A stretch of 64,000 nt of DNA from Hyalangium gracile (GCF_020103725.1 NZ_JAHXBG010000004.1:186001-250000), one strand, 5' to 3'. Counted from the stretch's first letter, positions 15,099 through 24,221 are shown. Program-made: numbers and translations. Notes: generated by a model from the letters alone, not told the origin.

Positions 15099-15551
15099 AT
15101 GCGGTACCTCTTCATCGCTGCGGTGGCCGCGGTGTGCGGGCTGGGGTGCGCGACGGTGCCCCCTTCCGCGCCCCCGCTGATCCAGGCCCAGGTGCAGGAA
15201 GTGGAGACGTGGCAGCGCCGCTATGAGGAGGCGCGCGCGCGCTCCGAGGAGCTGGCCTGTCAGCTGGCGGCGGCGGAGGCGGCCCTCGAGGTGCGAGCGC
15301 TGGAGCGCGCCGAGTCCGAGCAGTCCGAGCAGCTCCTCAATGAGGAGCTGGTGCGCCTGCAGTCGGATCGCCACCTGCTGGAGGAGCACAACGCGCAGCT
15401 CCAGGTCCGGCAGCGCGAGCTGGCGCAGATGCACGAGCAGATGTCGGACGTGTGGTTCGAGTCGGCGCTGTCCCGGGCGCGGCGGCACAGCGCGCCGCCA
15501 GAGCAGCCGCCGGCCCCCAGCCAGGGCGGCGGGCAGGGGGCCTCGCCCTGA
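15099..15551 (+). CDS. Coiled-coil lipoprotein
   Basis: A 150-aa lipoprotein (lipobox GLGC, Cys17 from ATG 15099). A long heptad-type coiled coil occupies about 35-120 (ETWQRRYEEARARSEEL onward), followed by a Pro/Gln/Gly-rich tail. The frame also allows a GTG 9 bases earlier; the ATG gives the standard short signal peptide. It lies 7 bases before a sensor kinase gene and an NtrC gene, so it may be an envelope component sensed by or acting with them. No enzymatic domain is visible. Confidence 0.78.
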   Translation: MRYLFIAAVAAVCGLGCATVPPSAPPLIQAQVQEVETWQRRYEEARARSEELACQLAAAEAALEVRALERAESEQSEQLLNEELVRLQSDRHLLEEHNAQLQVRQRELAQMHEQMSDVWFESALSRARRHSAPPEQPPAPSQGGGQGASP

Positions 15552-15558
15552 GCGCTTC

Positions 15559-16971
15559 GTGAACGCGCGCGCTCCCATCCGCGGCTACCGGGCCGGGTTC
15601 CTCTTCGCGGTGGCGCTCCTGTCCGCCGTGGCGGGCTTCACGCTGTGGACGGAGGTGCGGGCCGGCCAGCAGGTGGACGCGCTGGTGCGCCAGGCGCTGG
15701 AGCGCGCGAGCCTCATCGGCCGCATCCGCGTGGATGCGCTCTCGCTGGAGAGCGCCATCGAGGCCCACATCCGCGCCAAGGACGACGAGGGGCGCCAGGC
15801 GGCCAACGCGGTGATGGAGGACATCCTCGAGAGCATCCGCCGCTCCACCGAGGCCTACACGCGCAACCTGCCGCCGGGAGAGAAGGTGGAGTGGGAGCGC
15901 TTCAACGCCGCGTGCCAGACGCTGGCGGACCAGGTCCGCGCCGCCGCGGTGCTCTCCAACCGCAGCGAGGCGGAGCTCGCCCGGCACCACCTGTCGGACA
16001 GGGTGCGGCCGCTGGTGATGGAGGTGGACACGCTGGCCACGCGGCTGTCGCGGGAGAACGCGGACGAGGCGCAGGAGCTCGTCGGGCGCCTGGCCTCCAT
16101 GCGGGTGCGGACCACGTCGCTGGGCGCGGGGGTGACGCTGGTGGCGGTGCTCATCTCGCTGCTGGTGGGCTGGCACATCACCTCGGTGCTGCGGCGGCAG
16201 GAGGACACCATCCAGCGGCAGCTCGAGGAGGTGAGCCGGGCCAACCAGGAGCTGGACGCGTTCACCCGCCGGGTGGCGCATGACTTGATGGGGCCGCTGG
16301 CGCCGCTCAAGGGCTACCTCACGCTCATCCGGCGCACGGGAGGCGTGAAGGACGCCGGCGCGCTGGAGATGCTGTCCCAGTGCGAGTCGAGCGCCGTGCG
16401 GATGGGCGAGCTCATCGAGGCGCTGCTGCGCTTCTGCCGCTCCGGCACGCGGGGCGAGCGGACGGTGGCGGAGCTGGACACGGCGGTGAGCACGGTGCTG
16501 CTGGAGCTGTCGCAGACGGCCGCCGCGCAGGGGGTGACGCTGGAGCGCGAGCTGGAGCCGGGCGTGCGGGTGGACTGCCCCAACCAGCTGCTGCAGGTGG
16601 TGGCGCGCAACCTGGTGTCCAACGCGGTGAAGTACACGGCGGGGCGGCCCTCGCCGCGCGTCTCCGTGCGGGTCTCCGGGGTGGGCAGTGAGGCCGTGCT
16701 TCGGGTGGAGGACAATGGTATCGGCATGAGCGCGGCCACGCGGGGCTCGCTCTTCCAGCCGTTCTTCCGCGCGCCCGAGGCGCGGAGCCTGCCGGGCCAC
16801 GGGCTGGGGCTGGCCACCGCGAAGCGGCTGGTGGAGGCGCACGGGGGCACGCTGAGCGTGGACTCGCAGGAAGGGGTAGGGACGACGATGACGGTTCGCT
16901 TTCCGAAGGTAGCCGTGGCGGAGGCCGTGAGCGCCGAGGCGGCTCCGTCCGCGCGCCGGGTGGCGCCATGA
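15559..16971 (+). CDS. Membrane sensor histidine kinase
   Basis: A 470-aa kinase starting at GTG 15559, just after the lipoprotein stop; the much longer open frame is a shadow of the lipoprotein gene. Two membrane helices (about 10-28 and 190-215) flank a helical periplasmic domain of about 160 residues, as in four-helix-bundle or CHASE3-like sensors. A coiled segment follows, then the phospho-histidine box RRVAHDLMGPLAPLKGY and ATPase boxes NLVSNAVKYT, VEDNGIGM and GHGLGLATAKRL. The next gene, an NtrC-type regulator, overlaps its stop (ATGA), so they form a cognate pair. The 5' end of the operon faces the two sigma-54-driven small genes. Confidence 0.88.
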   Translation: MNARAPIRGYRAGFLFAVALLSAVAGFTLWTEVRAGQQVDALVRQALERASLIGRIRVDALSLESAIEAHIRAKDDEGRQAANAVMEDILESIRRSTEAYTRNLPPGEKVEWERFNAACQTLADQVRAAAVLSNRSEAELARHHLSDRVRPLVMEVDTLATRLSRENADEAQELVGRLASMRVRTTSLGAGVTLVAVLISLLVGWHITSVLRRQEDTIQRQLEEVSRANQELDAFTRRVAHDLMGPLAPLKGYLTLIRRTGGVKDAGALEMLSQCESSAVRMGELIEALLRFCRSGTRGERTVAELDTAVSTVLLELSQTAAAQGVTLERELEPGVRVDCPNQLLQVVARNLVSNAVKYTAGRPSPRVSVRVSGVGSEAVLRVEDNGIGMSAATRGSLFQPFFRAPEARSLPGHGLGLATAKRLVEAHGGTLSVDSQEGVGTTMTVRFPKVAVAEAVSAEAAPSARRVAP

Positions 16972-18308
16972 CGGCCGCGCGCATCCTCGCCGTGGACGAT
17001 GACCCTCACGCGAGGGATCTGCTCCAGCGGCTGCTGGGCACGCTGGGCGAGGTGCTGGTGGCCTCCGACCCGAAGGGTGCCTCCGAGCGGCTGGCCGAGG
17101 AGGGGCCGTTCGACCTGGTGTTCACGGACATGGCGATGCCCAGCCCGGGTGACGGGTTGCAGGTGCTCCAGGCGGTGAAGGCGAAGCTGCCGGACACGCC
17201 GGTCATCGTGGTGACGGCGTTCGGGAACATCGAGGGCGCGCTGGACAGCATCCAGCAGGGGGCCTTCGACTACCTGGCCAAGCCCTTCGACGTGGACGCC
17301 ATCCTGCGGGTGGCGCGGCGGGCGCTGGAGCAGAAGCGGCTGGTGGAGGAGAACCGCTCGCTGCGCAAGCAGGTGGAGCGCAGCTCGCTGGTGGGCCGCA
17401 GCCCGGCGCTGCTGGAGGTCTACAAGCAGGTGGCGCGGGCGGCGACGACGCAGGTGCCGGTGCTGATTACGGGCGAGACGGGCACGGGCAAGGAGATGGT
17501 GGCGCGCGCGCTGCACAAGCGCTCGCCGCGCGCCAGCGGGCCGTTCATCCCGGTGGACTGTGGCGCCATCGCCGAGACGCTGATGGAGAGCGAGCTGTTC
17601 GGGCACGCGCGAGGCTCCTTCACGGGGGCGACGGGGGCGCGGCGTGGCCTGTTCGAGGAGGCCAGCGGCGGCACGCTGTTCCTGGACGAGATTGGCGACG
17701 TGGGGCCCAAGGTGCAGTCGCAGCTGCTGCGCGTGCTGCAGGAGGGGGAGATCCGCCGGGTGGGGGAGAGCGCGCCGCTGAAGGTGGACGTGCGGGTGGT
17801 GGCGGCGACGAACAAGGACTTGAAGGACCGGGTGGCGGAGGGGCTGTTCCGCGAGGACCTGATGTACCGGCTGGACGTGGTGCACCTGCACCTGCCGCCG
17901 CTGCGCGAGCGCCGGGAGGACATTCCGGCGCTGGTGGAGCACTTCGCGGCGCTGCACGCGCGGGGCGGGGTGCGGCCGGTGGTGACGCCGGAGGCGATGT
18001 CTCGGCTGACGGCGTACGACTGGCCGGGCAACGTGCGGCAGCTGGAGAACGTGGTGGCGCGGGCGCTGGCGCTCAACGTGACGGGCGTGCTGGGGCCGCA
18101 GGACTTCCCGGAGCCCATCGGGGACGCGTCCAAGAAGGCCACGGGGCTGGCGGAGGACATGCCCAGCCTGGCGGAGCTGTCCCGCCGCTACGCGGCCCAC
18201 GTGCTGCAACACGTGGGCGGCAACAAGAGCGAGGCGGCGCGGCTGCTCGAGGTGGACCGCAAGACGCTCTACAAGCTGCTGGAGACGCCCGAGCCGGAGG
18301 AGCGCTGA
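16968..18308 (+). CDS. NtrC-type sigma-54 response regulator
   Basis: A 446-aa regulator: receiver (about 1-125; Asp in FTDMAMPSPG, Lys in LAKPFD), AAA+ domain (about 145-375; Walker A GETGTGKE, the sigma-54 contact loop GSFTGA, Walker B GGTLFLDEIGD, arginine region PLRERREDIPALVEHF) and a Fis-type helix-turn-helix at the end (NKSEAARLLEVDRKTLYKLL). It activates sigma-54 RNA polymerase. It overlaps the kinase gene by 4 bases. The nearest sigma-54 promoters in the window drive the two small exported proteins at 14082-14874, so those are candidate targets. Confidence 0.93.
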   Translation: MTAARILAVDDDPHARDLLQRLLGTLGEVLVASDPKGASERLAEEGPFDLVFTDMAMPSPGDGLQVLQAVKAKLPDTPVIVVTAFGNIEGALDSIQQGAFDYLAKPFDVDAILRVARRALEQKRLVEENRSLRKQVERSSLVGRSPALLEVYKQVARAATTQVPVLITGETGTGKEMVARALHKRSPRASGPFIPVDCGAIAETLMESELFGHARGSFTGATGARRGLFEEASGGTLFLDEIGDVGPKVQSQLLRVLQEGEIRRVGESAPLKVDVRVVAATNKDLKDRVAEGLFREDLMYRLDVVHLHLPPLRERREDIPALVEHFAALHARGGVRPVVTPEAMSRLTAYDWPGNVRQLENVVARALALNVTGVLGPQDFPEPIGDASKKATGLAEDMPSLAELSRRYAAHVLQHVGGNKSEAARLLEVDRKTLYKLLETPEPEER

Positions 18309-18316
18309 GCCTGGCG

Positions 18317-19483
18317 CTACGCCCGAGGGAAGCGCAGCGTGAAGGTGGTGCCCTTCCCGGGCTCGGAGTCCACCGTGATGGCGCCGCCGCTGCGCCGCAC
18401 GAAGGTGTCCACCATGGCCAGCCCCAGGCCGGTGCCCTTGTCCCCCTTGGTGGTGAAGAAGGGCTCGAAGAGGTGCTGCTTCACCTCGGGGGGCATGCCC
18501 TGGCCGGTGTCGGCCACCTGCAGCCACCCGCCGTGCTCGGAGGTGCCCGTGCGCACGGTGATGGTGCCACCCTCCGCGGGCATCGCCTCCTGGGCGTTGA
18601 CGACCAGGTTCACCAGCGCCGTCACCACCTCCGCGCCTCGGACGAGGGCGCGCACCGGGCCTCCATGCATCACCTCCAGGTGCACGCGGCTGTGCTCGCC
18701 CAGCCGGGGACGGCAGAGCGCCGCCGCCTCGTCCACCAGCACGTTCAGGTCCACCTCCTCCGTGCGCACCTCTCGGGACTGGTGCCCGAAGAGTCGCAGC
18801 CGCTCCACCGTCTCCACGCCGTGCTTCACCACCTGCTTCATCTGGCCGGCGAGCTCCACCACCTTCTCGGGGTTCTTCGCCAGGCGCTTCACGATGTCGA
18901 TCTGGAGCGACAGCGGGTTGAAGATGTTGCGCAGGTCATGCGCGATGCCGGCGGACATCTCTCCCAGGGCGCGCAGCCGCTCGGTGCGCACCAGCAGCTC
19001 CCGCGTGGACTGCAGCTCCGCCATGCTGCGCTCCAGCGTCCTGCGGTGGAAGGCCTGGTCCAGCGCCACCGCCCCCAGGTCCGAGATGCCTCGCGCCATC
19101 AGCGGCCGGTAGTCGCTGAAGCCTCCCGGCTCGCGGAAGCAGAGCACCAGGACGCCATACAGGTTGGTGCTGCTCACCAGCGGCAGGGTCTTCACCTCCG
19201 CGTACCGCGAGCCGCAGGAGGAGTGGATCTGCAGCTCCATCTCCCGCCCGATCGTCTCCGTCGAGAACTGTCCGGAGCACGCCTCGGGCGGCATGTCCCG
19301 AGTGGCCGCGACCCGGAGGCCGTCTCCCTCCGCCACCTCCAGCACCATGGCTGCCTGGGCCCCCAGGTGGTCGACCGCCGTGTCGGCCAGCAGCCGAAGG
19401 ATCTTCTCGGGGTCCTGCGCTTCGGAGATCAGCTGGGCGAAGCGCACGCAGGCGGTGATGACCTGGGCAACCGAATTCTCCAT
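18317..19483 (-). CDS. GAF-domain histidine kinase
   Basis: A 388-aa soluble kinase. A GAF-type sensor (about 10-165; LGAQAAMVLEVAEGDGLRV, SSTNLYGVLVLCF) leads through a coiled linker to the phospho-histidine box MSAGIAHDLRNIFNPLSL. ATPase motifs NLVVNAQEAM, VADTGQGMPP and GTGLGLAMVDTFV follow. The residues after the histidine (Asp-Leu-Arg-Asn) are typical of NtrB-like kinases, which pair with NtrC regulators. It is convergent with the NtrC gene (8 bases) and divergent from the stressosome operon. Cysteines in the GAF domain (ACSGQF, SSCGSRY) could bind metal or sense redox state, but this is inference. Confidence 0.87.
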   Translation of the reverse strand: MENSVAQVITACVRFAQLISEAQDPEKILRLLADTAVDHLGAQAAMVLEVAEGDGLRVAATRDMPPEACSGQFSTETIGREMELQIHSSCGSRYAEVKTLPLVSSTNLYGVLVLCFREPGGFSDYRPLMARGISDLGAVALDQAFHRRTLERSMAELQSTRELLVRTERLRALGEMSAGIAHDLRNIFNPLSLQIDIVKRLAKNPEKVVELAGQMKQVVKHGVETVERLRLFGHQSREVRTEEVDLNVLVDEAAALCRPRLGEHSRVHLEVMHGGPVRALVRGAEVVTALVNLVVNAQEAMPAEGGTITVRTGTSEHGGWLQVADTGQGMPPEVKQHLFEPFFTTKGDKGTGLGLAMVDTFVRRSGGAITVDSEPGKGTTFTLRFPRA

Positions 19484-19575
19484 ATGAGGCCATCATGACC
19501 ATTTGGCGAAACTGAACAAGGCGCTTGTCCTGCGTTCCATCCGCTGCCTACCTTGGGCAGGCCGGGAGGGAGATG

Positions 19576-20502
19576 ATGCTTTCCACACGGGAGTACATGA
19601 ACAGGCTGGGCTTCACCGAGCAGGAGCTCGCCAGCCGCCGGGCCTATTTCCAGCTCGCCGACGAGGACCTCTCCCGCCTGGCGGCCCTGCGGCCCTTCGC
19701 CGAGCGCCACAATGACGCCGTGGTGGACGCCTTCTACCAGGAGCTGATCCTCAAGCACGCGGACAGCCGGCTCTTCTTCACGGACCAGGCCTCGCTCCAG
19801 CGGGCGGTCGCCGCGCAGAAGCGCTACTTCCTGGAGCTGTTCTCCGGCGCCTGCGACCTGGACTACCTGGAGAACCGCCTGAAGGTGGGCGCCACCCACC
19901 AGCGCATCGGCGTGGCGCCCAAGTGGTACCTGGGGGCCTACGCGCACTACCTGCGGCTCATCTCCACGCGGCTGCTGGCGGAAAAGGGCCACTCCGCGGA
20001 GACGCAGGGCCAGCTCCAGAGCATCCAGAAGATCATCTTCTTCGACATGGCGATCGCCATCGAGACGTACATCGCGGCGGGCATGGACGCGCTGGCGCGG
20101 CACCAGGCGGCCATCCGCGAGCTGTCCACGCCCGTCATCCAGGTGGCGGAGAAGGTGCTGCTGCTGCCGCTGATCGGCACCATCGACACCGCGCGGGCCA
20201 TGCAGGTGATGGAGAGCGTGCTGATGCGCGTGGTGGACCGGCAGGCCCGCGTCCTCATCCTGGACATCGCGGGGGTGCCGGTGGTGGACACCCGGGTGGC
20301 CAACCACCTGCTTCAGACGACCGAGGCGGTGCGGCTGCTGGGGGCGGCCACCATCCTCACCGGCATCAGCCCCCAGGTGGCGCAGACGATGGTGCAGCTC
20401 GGCGTGGACCTGTCGGCGATGCACACGCGCGCCAACCTCGAGGAGGGGCTGGAGCTGGCGCTGGACCTGACGGGCCGGGTCATCCGGCCGAAGGAGAAGT
20501 GA
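19576..20502 (+). CDS. rsbR: RsbR-type stressosome sensor with globin domain
   Basis: A 308-aa protein. The N-terminus (about 1-170) is a sensor globin: the proximal haem histidine is His108 in VGATHQRIGVAPKWYLGAY, the classic globin-coupled-sensor motif. The C-terminus (about 185-300) is a STAS domain with VPVVDTRVANHL and TGISPQVAQT, whose threonines match the RsbR phosphorylation sites. Such proteins build the stressosome shell and sense oxygen or another gas through haem. ATG 19576 was chosen because GGAGGG ends 5 bases upstream; ATG 19573 is too close to it. The stop overlaps the rsbS start. Confidence 0.9.
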   Translation: MLSTREYMNRLGFTEQELASRRAYFQLADEDLSRLAALRPFAERHNDAVVDAFYQELILKHADSRLFFTDQASLQRAVAAQKRYFLELFSGACDLDYLENRLKVGATHQRIGVAPKWYLGAYAHYLRLISTRLLAEKGHSAETQGQLQSIQKIIFFDMAIAIETYIAAGMDALARHQAAIRELSTPVIQVAEKVLLLPLIGTIDTARAMQVMESVLMRVVDRQARVLILDIAGVPVVDTRVANHLLQTTEAVRLLGAATILTGISPQVAQTMVQLGVDLSAMHTRANLEEGLELALDLTGRVIRPKEK

Positions 20503-20879
20503 TGCAGTCAGGGCTCATTCCCATCCTCCGCATTGGCTCCACCCTGCTGGCCACCATCCAGACGGAGCTGCGGGACACGACCGCCCAGGCCTTCCAGCAG
20601 GACGTGCTCAAGGCCATCGAGAAGTCCCGGGCGCGGGGGCTCATCATCGACATCACCGGCCTGGACATGGTGGACACGTTCGTGGCGCGCATCCTCACGG
20701 ACACCGGGCGCATGGCCCTGCTGATGGGGGCCCACACGGTGCTGTGCGGCATGCGGCCGGAGGTGGCCGCCACGCTGGTGCGGATGGGCTTCGTCATGCA
20801 GGGGGTGCACACGGCGCTGAACATCGACGACGGCATGGAGCTGCTGGCCAGGCTCCAGCGCGCCCAGGCGAAGGGGTGA
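20502..20879 (+). CDS. rsbS: RsbS-type STAS scaffold protein
   Basis: A 125-aa single STAS domain (SGLIPILRIGSTLLATIQTEL, GLIIDITGLDMVDTF) matching RsbS, the minor stressosome scaffold that binds RsbT. The regulatory serine of Bacillus RsbS (Ser59) is threonine here (Thr59 in MVDTFVARIL), which is still phosphorylatable. The start overlaps the rsbR stop (TGATG) and rsbT follows after 7 bases, so the three form one operon in the canonical order. Confidence 0.9.
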   Translation: MQSGLIPILRIGSTLLATIQTELRDTTAQAFQQDVLKAIEKSRARGLIIDITGLDMVDTFVARILTDTGRMALLMGAHTVLCGMRPEVAATLVRMGFVMQGVHTALNIDDGMELLARLQRAQAKG

Positions 20880-20886
20880 GGACCGC

Positions 20887-21303
20887 ATGCCCGTTCGTGT
20901 CCTCTCGACGCAGGAGATGAAGCTCGACAGCGAGGACGACGTGGTGCTCATCCGCCGCGCCGTGCGGGCGCTGGCGGATCGCCGCGGGTTCGACTCGTTT
21001 GCCTCCGCGGCCCTCACCACCGCCGTCACCGAGCTGGGCCGCAACGTCTGGGTGCATGCCCGGCGGGGCAAGGCCATCATCGAGGAGCTGGAGGACGCGC
21101 TGAAGCCGGGCCTGCGCGTGGAGTTCCGGGACGAGGGGCCAGGCATTCCCGACATCGACTGGGCCATGGCGGGCGGCAACAGCACCGCGTCGTCGCTGGG
21201 GCTGGGGCTGTCCGGGACGAAGCGCCTGGTGGATGAGTTCCACCTCCAGTCCGAGGTCGGACGAGGAACGACGGTCCGCATCACCAAATGGAAGCGCTTC
21301 TAA
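20887..21303 (+). CDS. rsbT: RsbT-type switch kinase
   Basis: A 138-aa GHKL ATPase/kinase with N box TTAVTELGRNVWVHA, G1 box FRDEGPGIPD and G2 box GLGLGLSGTKRLVDEF. RsbT phosphorylates RsbR and RsbS, is then released, and switches on a downstream phosphatase. The downstream gene overlaps its last 16 bases, so translation is coupled. Confidence 0.9.
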   Translation: MPVRVLSTQEMKLDSEDDVVLIRRAVRALADRRGFDSFASAALTTAVTELGRNVWVHARRGKAIIEELEDALKPGLRVEFRDEGPGIPDIDWAMAGGNSTASSLGLGLSGTKRLVDEFHLQSEVGRGTTVRITKWKRF

Positions 21304-22304
21304 ACCGCTGGCTGGAGGGGACCGACGCCGTCCTCACCCTGGACGAGGCCTCCATCTCGCAGGCCCGCGAGCGCGTGCGGGCGGTGGGGCGCGAGCAGGG
21401 GCTGGCCGGGCCCGAGGTGGAGCGGCTGGCCATCGTGGTGAGTGAGCTGGGGCACAACCAGCTCGCCCATGCCCACGGGGGAGCGATCGCGGTGCTGCCG
21501 GTGTCGCGTGGCGGCGTGGCGGGGGTGGAGGTGATCGCGGCGGACCGGGGCAAGGGCATCGCCGATCCGGTGGCGGCGCTGCGAGGCCCGGGCAGCGTGA
21601 CGGGCTCGCTGGGCCAGGGGCTGGCGGGGGTGGTGCGGCAGGCGGACGAGGTGGACTTCGATGTGCGCTGGGGCGAGGGCACCTGCGTGCGCGCGCGCAA
21701 GTACGTCACGCCGCCCTCCTACCGCGCTGAGGTGGGGGTGATCGGCCGGGCGTACCCGGGCGAGCCCGTGAGCGGAGATCACGCCCTGTGGCAGTGGGGA
21801 GACAACGAGCTGGTGGTGGGCGTGGTGGACGGGCTGGGGCATGGGGTGGACGCGCACGAGGCGGCGGATCGGACCATCGAGCTGTTGCGCGCCCAGCCGC
21901 TGTTGTCCCCCGAGCTGCTGCTGCAGCGGTGCGACGCCGGACTGAAGGGGACGCGGGGCGCGGCCCTGGCCGTGGCCCGGCTGCAGCGAGGGAGCGGGGC
22001 GCTGGTGCATGCCTGCGTCGGGAACATCGCCACCCTGCTGTGCCGGCCCGGGCAGGTGGAGGCGCTGGCCTGCACTCCTGGGGTGCTCGGCATCGCGCAG
22101 CCGCGGCTGCGAATCCGCCGCTCCGAGGCCTCGCTCCGGCCCGGAGAGCTGCTGGTGATGCATTCCGATGGCCTGAACACGCGCACCACGGTGGAGGACG
22201 CGGTGCTCCTGCGGCGCCACCCGCTCGAGGTGGCCTACGAGCTGATGACCCGCTTCGGAAAGAACCACGACGACGCCCTGGTGCTGGTCGCGCGGTCGGG
22301 CTGA
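21288..22304 (+). CDS. GHKL ATPase-PP2C phosphatase fusion (RsbX/RsbU-like)
   Basis: A 338-aa two-domain protein. The N-terminal 135 residues are a second RsbT/RsbW-like ATPase (VVSELGHNQLAHAHGG, AADRGKGIADP, GLGQGLAGV). About 145-338 is a SpoIIE/PP2C phosphatase with metal-binding aspartates in VVGVVDGLGHGVDA and in HSDGLNT and NHDDALVLV. Phosphatases at this position (RsbX) reset the stressosome by dephosphorylating RsbR/RsbS. The ATPase fusion makes the protein a compact module also seen outside Firmicutes. No RsbU, RsbV, RsbW or sigma-B gene lies in the window, so the output is probably different or encoded elsewhere. Confidence 0.87.
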   Translation: MEALLNRWLEGTDAVLTLDEASISQARERVRAVGREQGLAGPEVERLAIVVSELGHNQLAHAHGGAIAVLPVSRGGVAGVEVIAADRGKGIADPVAALRGPGSVTGSLGQGLAGVVRQADEVDFDVRWGEGTCVRARKYVTPPSYRAEVGVIGRAYPGEPVSGDHALWQWGDNELVVGVVDGLGHGVDAHEAADRTIELLRAQPLLSPELLLQRCDAGLKGTRGAALAVARLQRGSGALVHACVGNIATLLCRPGQVEALACTPGVLGIAQPRLRIRRSEASLRPGELLVMHSDGLNTRTTVEDAVLLRRHPLEVAYELMTRFGKNHDDALVLVARSG

Positions 22305-22364
22305 GGCGGGGATCAGGCAGGTCCGAGGAAGTCTCTTCAAGCCCACCCTCCTGCCGGACACTGG

Positions 22365-22395
22365 CCGAACTGGTCTGCTTGTCATACCAGTTCGG
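22365..22395. repeat. REP-like hairpin, copy 1
   Basis: A perfect 10-base inverted repeat, CCGAACTGGT and ACCAGTTCGG, around loop CTGCTTGTCAT, 60 bases after the phosphatase stop and between convergent genes. Outer bases extend the pairing with one G-U pair. The loop TCTGCTTGT recurs in the hairpin at 56337-56374. It may act as a bidirectional terminator or be a dispersed palindromic repeat. Confidence 0.65.
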
Positions 22396-22486
22396 TACCG
22401 GTTCACTCACAGGGCGCCTCCCGGGCCAGGCCGTTCCCCTGGCACAGGCGCCTCCTTCCAGGGGGCAGGAAGTCCTTCGGCAGGAC

Positions 22487-24139
22487 TCAGGGTGGGTACC
22501 TGCCCGTGCTCGGAGGCGGGGGTGGGCGTGCGAGGAGCTCCTTTCGGCGCTGGAGGACGTCCTTCACGGGATCCCACGTGCCACAGACCCAGGGCAGGAC
22601 GTCGTCCACGATGGCCTTGCGGACCTCCCGGGCGGCCTCCTGCTCGGAGAGGCGGGGCGCTTCCTCGCTGGAGCCGAGGGCCATGGTGATGACGGACCGG
22701 CTGCCGAGCGCGCGGCAGGCGCTGAGCACGGTGGAGCCCAGGAAGCCTCCCTCCGCCGAGTGGAGCGGTTCAGCCCGGCTCTTCCACTCCGCGAGTTGCG
22801 CGTCGCTGGGGATGCAGAGGGTGGCGAAGGTGGTGGCCCACGAGGCCGAGAACGCGGAAGGTGCGCAGAGCTGGCTTGGGGTGAGGTCCGCCCGCTCGAC
22901 GGCGATTCGAGCGCTCGTGTCGTTGGGATCGTTCAGCCAGTCCGCCACGAGCTGGAGGGCATCCCGGGGCGAGCCGTGCAGGGAGTACTCGGTCTCCCAG
23001 AGGTTCTCCACGCGCCGGGCCGCCGCCAGCGCGATGCGCACGCAGAGCTCGCGTCCGTACGGGAGGAAGCCCGCGGCCCAGCGAGAGAGCGCCTTGTCCG
23101 GAGGTTCGGTGGGCTCCAGGAGCGAGGGCTCCTCCAGGAGCCGGACGGCGCGCTCATCCCGGAGTTGCTCCGCGGTGGGCGCGGGCTTCTCGGCGAAGAG
23201 CTGTCCCCGGGCGATGCTGTCGACGGCGGTCATGAGGAAGCCCTCGGCGCGAGAGCCGGGCGGGAGGCGGCGCAGGGCGGGAAGGAGGGGCTCGGCCCTG
23301 ACGCCGAGCTGCTCCACGAGCTGGAGGGCGCGGAGGGTGGCCAGCAGGCGCCGATCGTCCCGATCGGACTTCTCCACGAGGAGGAGTTCCTCCTGGAGGA
23401 ACCCGAGGGCGCGCGGCGCGTCGAAGGCGAACAGGGCGGTGATGGCCTCGAGCCGGTTGGCGTCATCCAGGATGACCTGCTCCTCGATCGCCGTGCGCAC
23501 CTCCGGGTCGGGCGCCGGGAGTCGGGCCAGGAGGTGGAGCACATGGCGGCGCACCCGCTTGTTCGGGTCGGTCAGCCGCTCGAGCGCCGCGCGGCGGAGC
23601 TCGGGAGGAAGAGGGGCGGCGAGCCTGGACAGGGCCTGCGCGGCGTCGGCGCGGACCTCCGGCTCGTTCCTGCTCTTCAGGCAGGAGAGCAGCTGGCGGA
23701 CGGCGAGGGTGCTCGGGTGAACGGGGAACGTCGTCAGGGCGCGAAGCGTGAGGCGGCGCAGGGTGGTGCTGGGGACGGAGAGGGTCTCCAGGAGGGCGGG
23801 GATGGCGCAGGTGGGAAGCGGCTGGATCCGCGCCAGGGTCAGCACACAGTGGCCGCGGATCCAGATGTCGTGCTGGCTCCGGGTGGACAGGCGCTTCGTG
23901 CGCAGCGTCTCGACCAGGGCGGGGACGGCTGGGAGTCCGGCCTGGATCAACCGCTCCGCGGGCTCGGGAGCGGAGAAGTAATGGCCCAGAGGGTAGCTGC
24001 TGTACTCCGAGATCCACTCCCGGAAGGCCTTCCCCCCCACCTTCCAGCCCGTGCGCTGGAGGGCGCGGTCCAGCCGCCGCAGGGACTCGAGGTCGTCTGG
24101 TCGGGCCTTGCGCCTCAGGTGTTCGAGTTCATCGCTCAT
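22487..24139 (-). CDS. HEAT-repeat protein of unknown function
   Basis: A 550-aa alpha-helical protein without signal peptide or membrane segment. About residues 60-310 contain HEAT-like helical pairs (GLPAVPALVETLRTKR, AIPALLETLSVPSTTLRRLTLRAL, EVRADAAQALSRLA, KRVRRHVLHLLARL). The second half is helical without a named domain, with VDDVLPWVCGTWDPVKDVL near the end. Such repeats act as scaffolds for protein or nucleic-acid contact. ATG 24139 starts a natural helical N-terminus; the open frame runs further but through the intergenic dyad. It is divergent from yhhN. I do not recognise a specific role. Confidence 0.75.
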   Translation of the reverse strand: MSDELEHLRRKARPDDLESLRRLDRALQRTGWKVGGKAFREWISEYSSYPLGHYFSAPEPAERLIQAGLPAVPALVETLRTKRLSTRSQHDIWIRGHCVLTLARIQPLPTCAIPALLETLSVPSTTLRRLTLRALTTFPVHPSTLAVRQLLSCLKSRNEPEVRADAAQALSRLAAPLPPELRRAALERLTDPNKRVRRHVLHLLARLPAPDPEVRTAIEEQVILDDANRLEAITALFAFDAPRALGFLQEELLLVEKSDRDDRRLLATLRALQLVEQLGVRAEPLLPALRRLPPGSRAEGFLMTAVDSIARGQLFAEKPAPTAEQLRDERAVRLLEEPSLLEPTEPPDKALSRWAAGFLPYGRELCVRIALAAARRVENLWETEYSLHGSPRDALQLVADWLNDPNDTSARIAVERADLTPSQLCAPSAFSASWATTFATLCIPSDAQLAEWKSRAEPLHSAEGGFLGSTVLSACRALGSRSVITMALGSSEEAPRLSEQEAAREVRKAIVDDVLPWVCGTWDPVKDVLQRRKELLARPPPPPSTGRYPP

Positions 24140-24161
24140 GGCCGGCCACCCTGACTCTAAT

Positions 24162-24184
24162 CTCCCAGGGAACTGACCTGGGAG
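24162..24184. promoter_or_regulatory. Inverted repeat in the HEAT/yhhN divergent spacer
   Basis: CTCCCAGG and CCTGGGAG are perfect 8-base arms around a 7-base spacer, midway between divergent start codons 82 bases apart. Its place and form suit an operator serving both genes. Confidence 0.45.
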
Positions 24185-24221
24185 GCAGCGGGCCTGTGCA
24201 CTTCCACCATAGGATGCGGGC

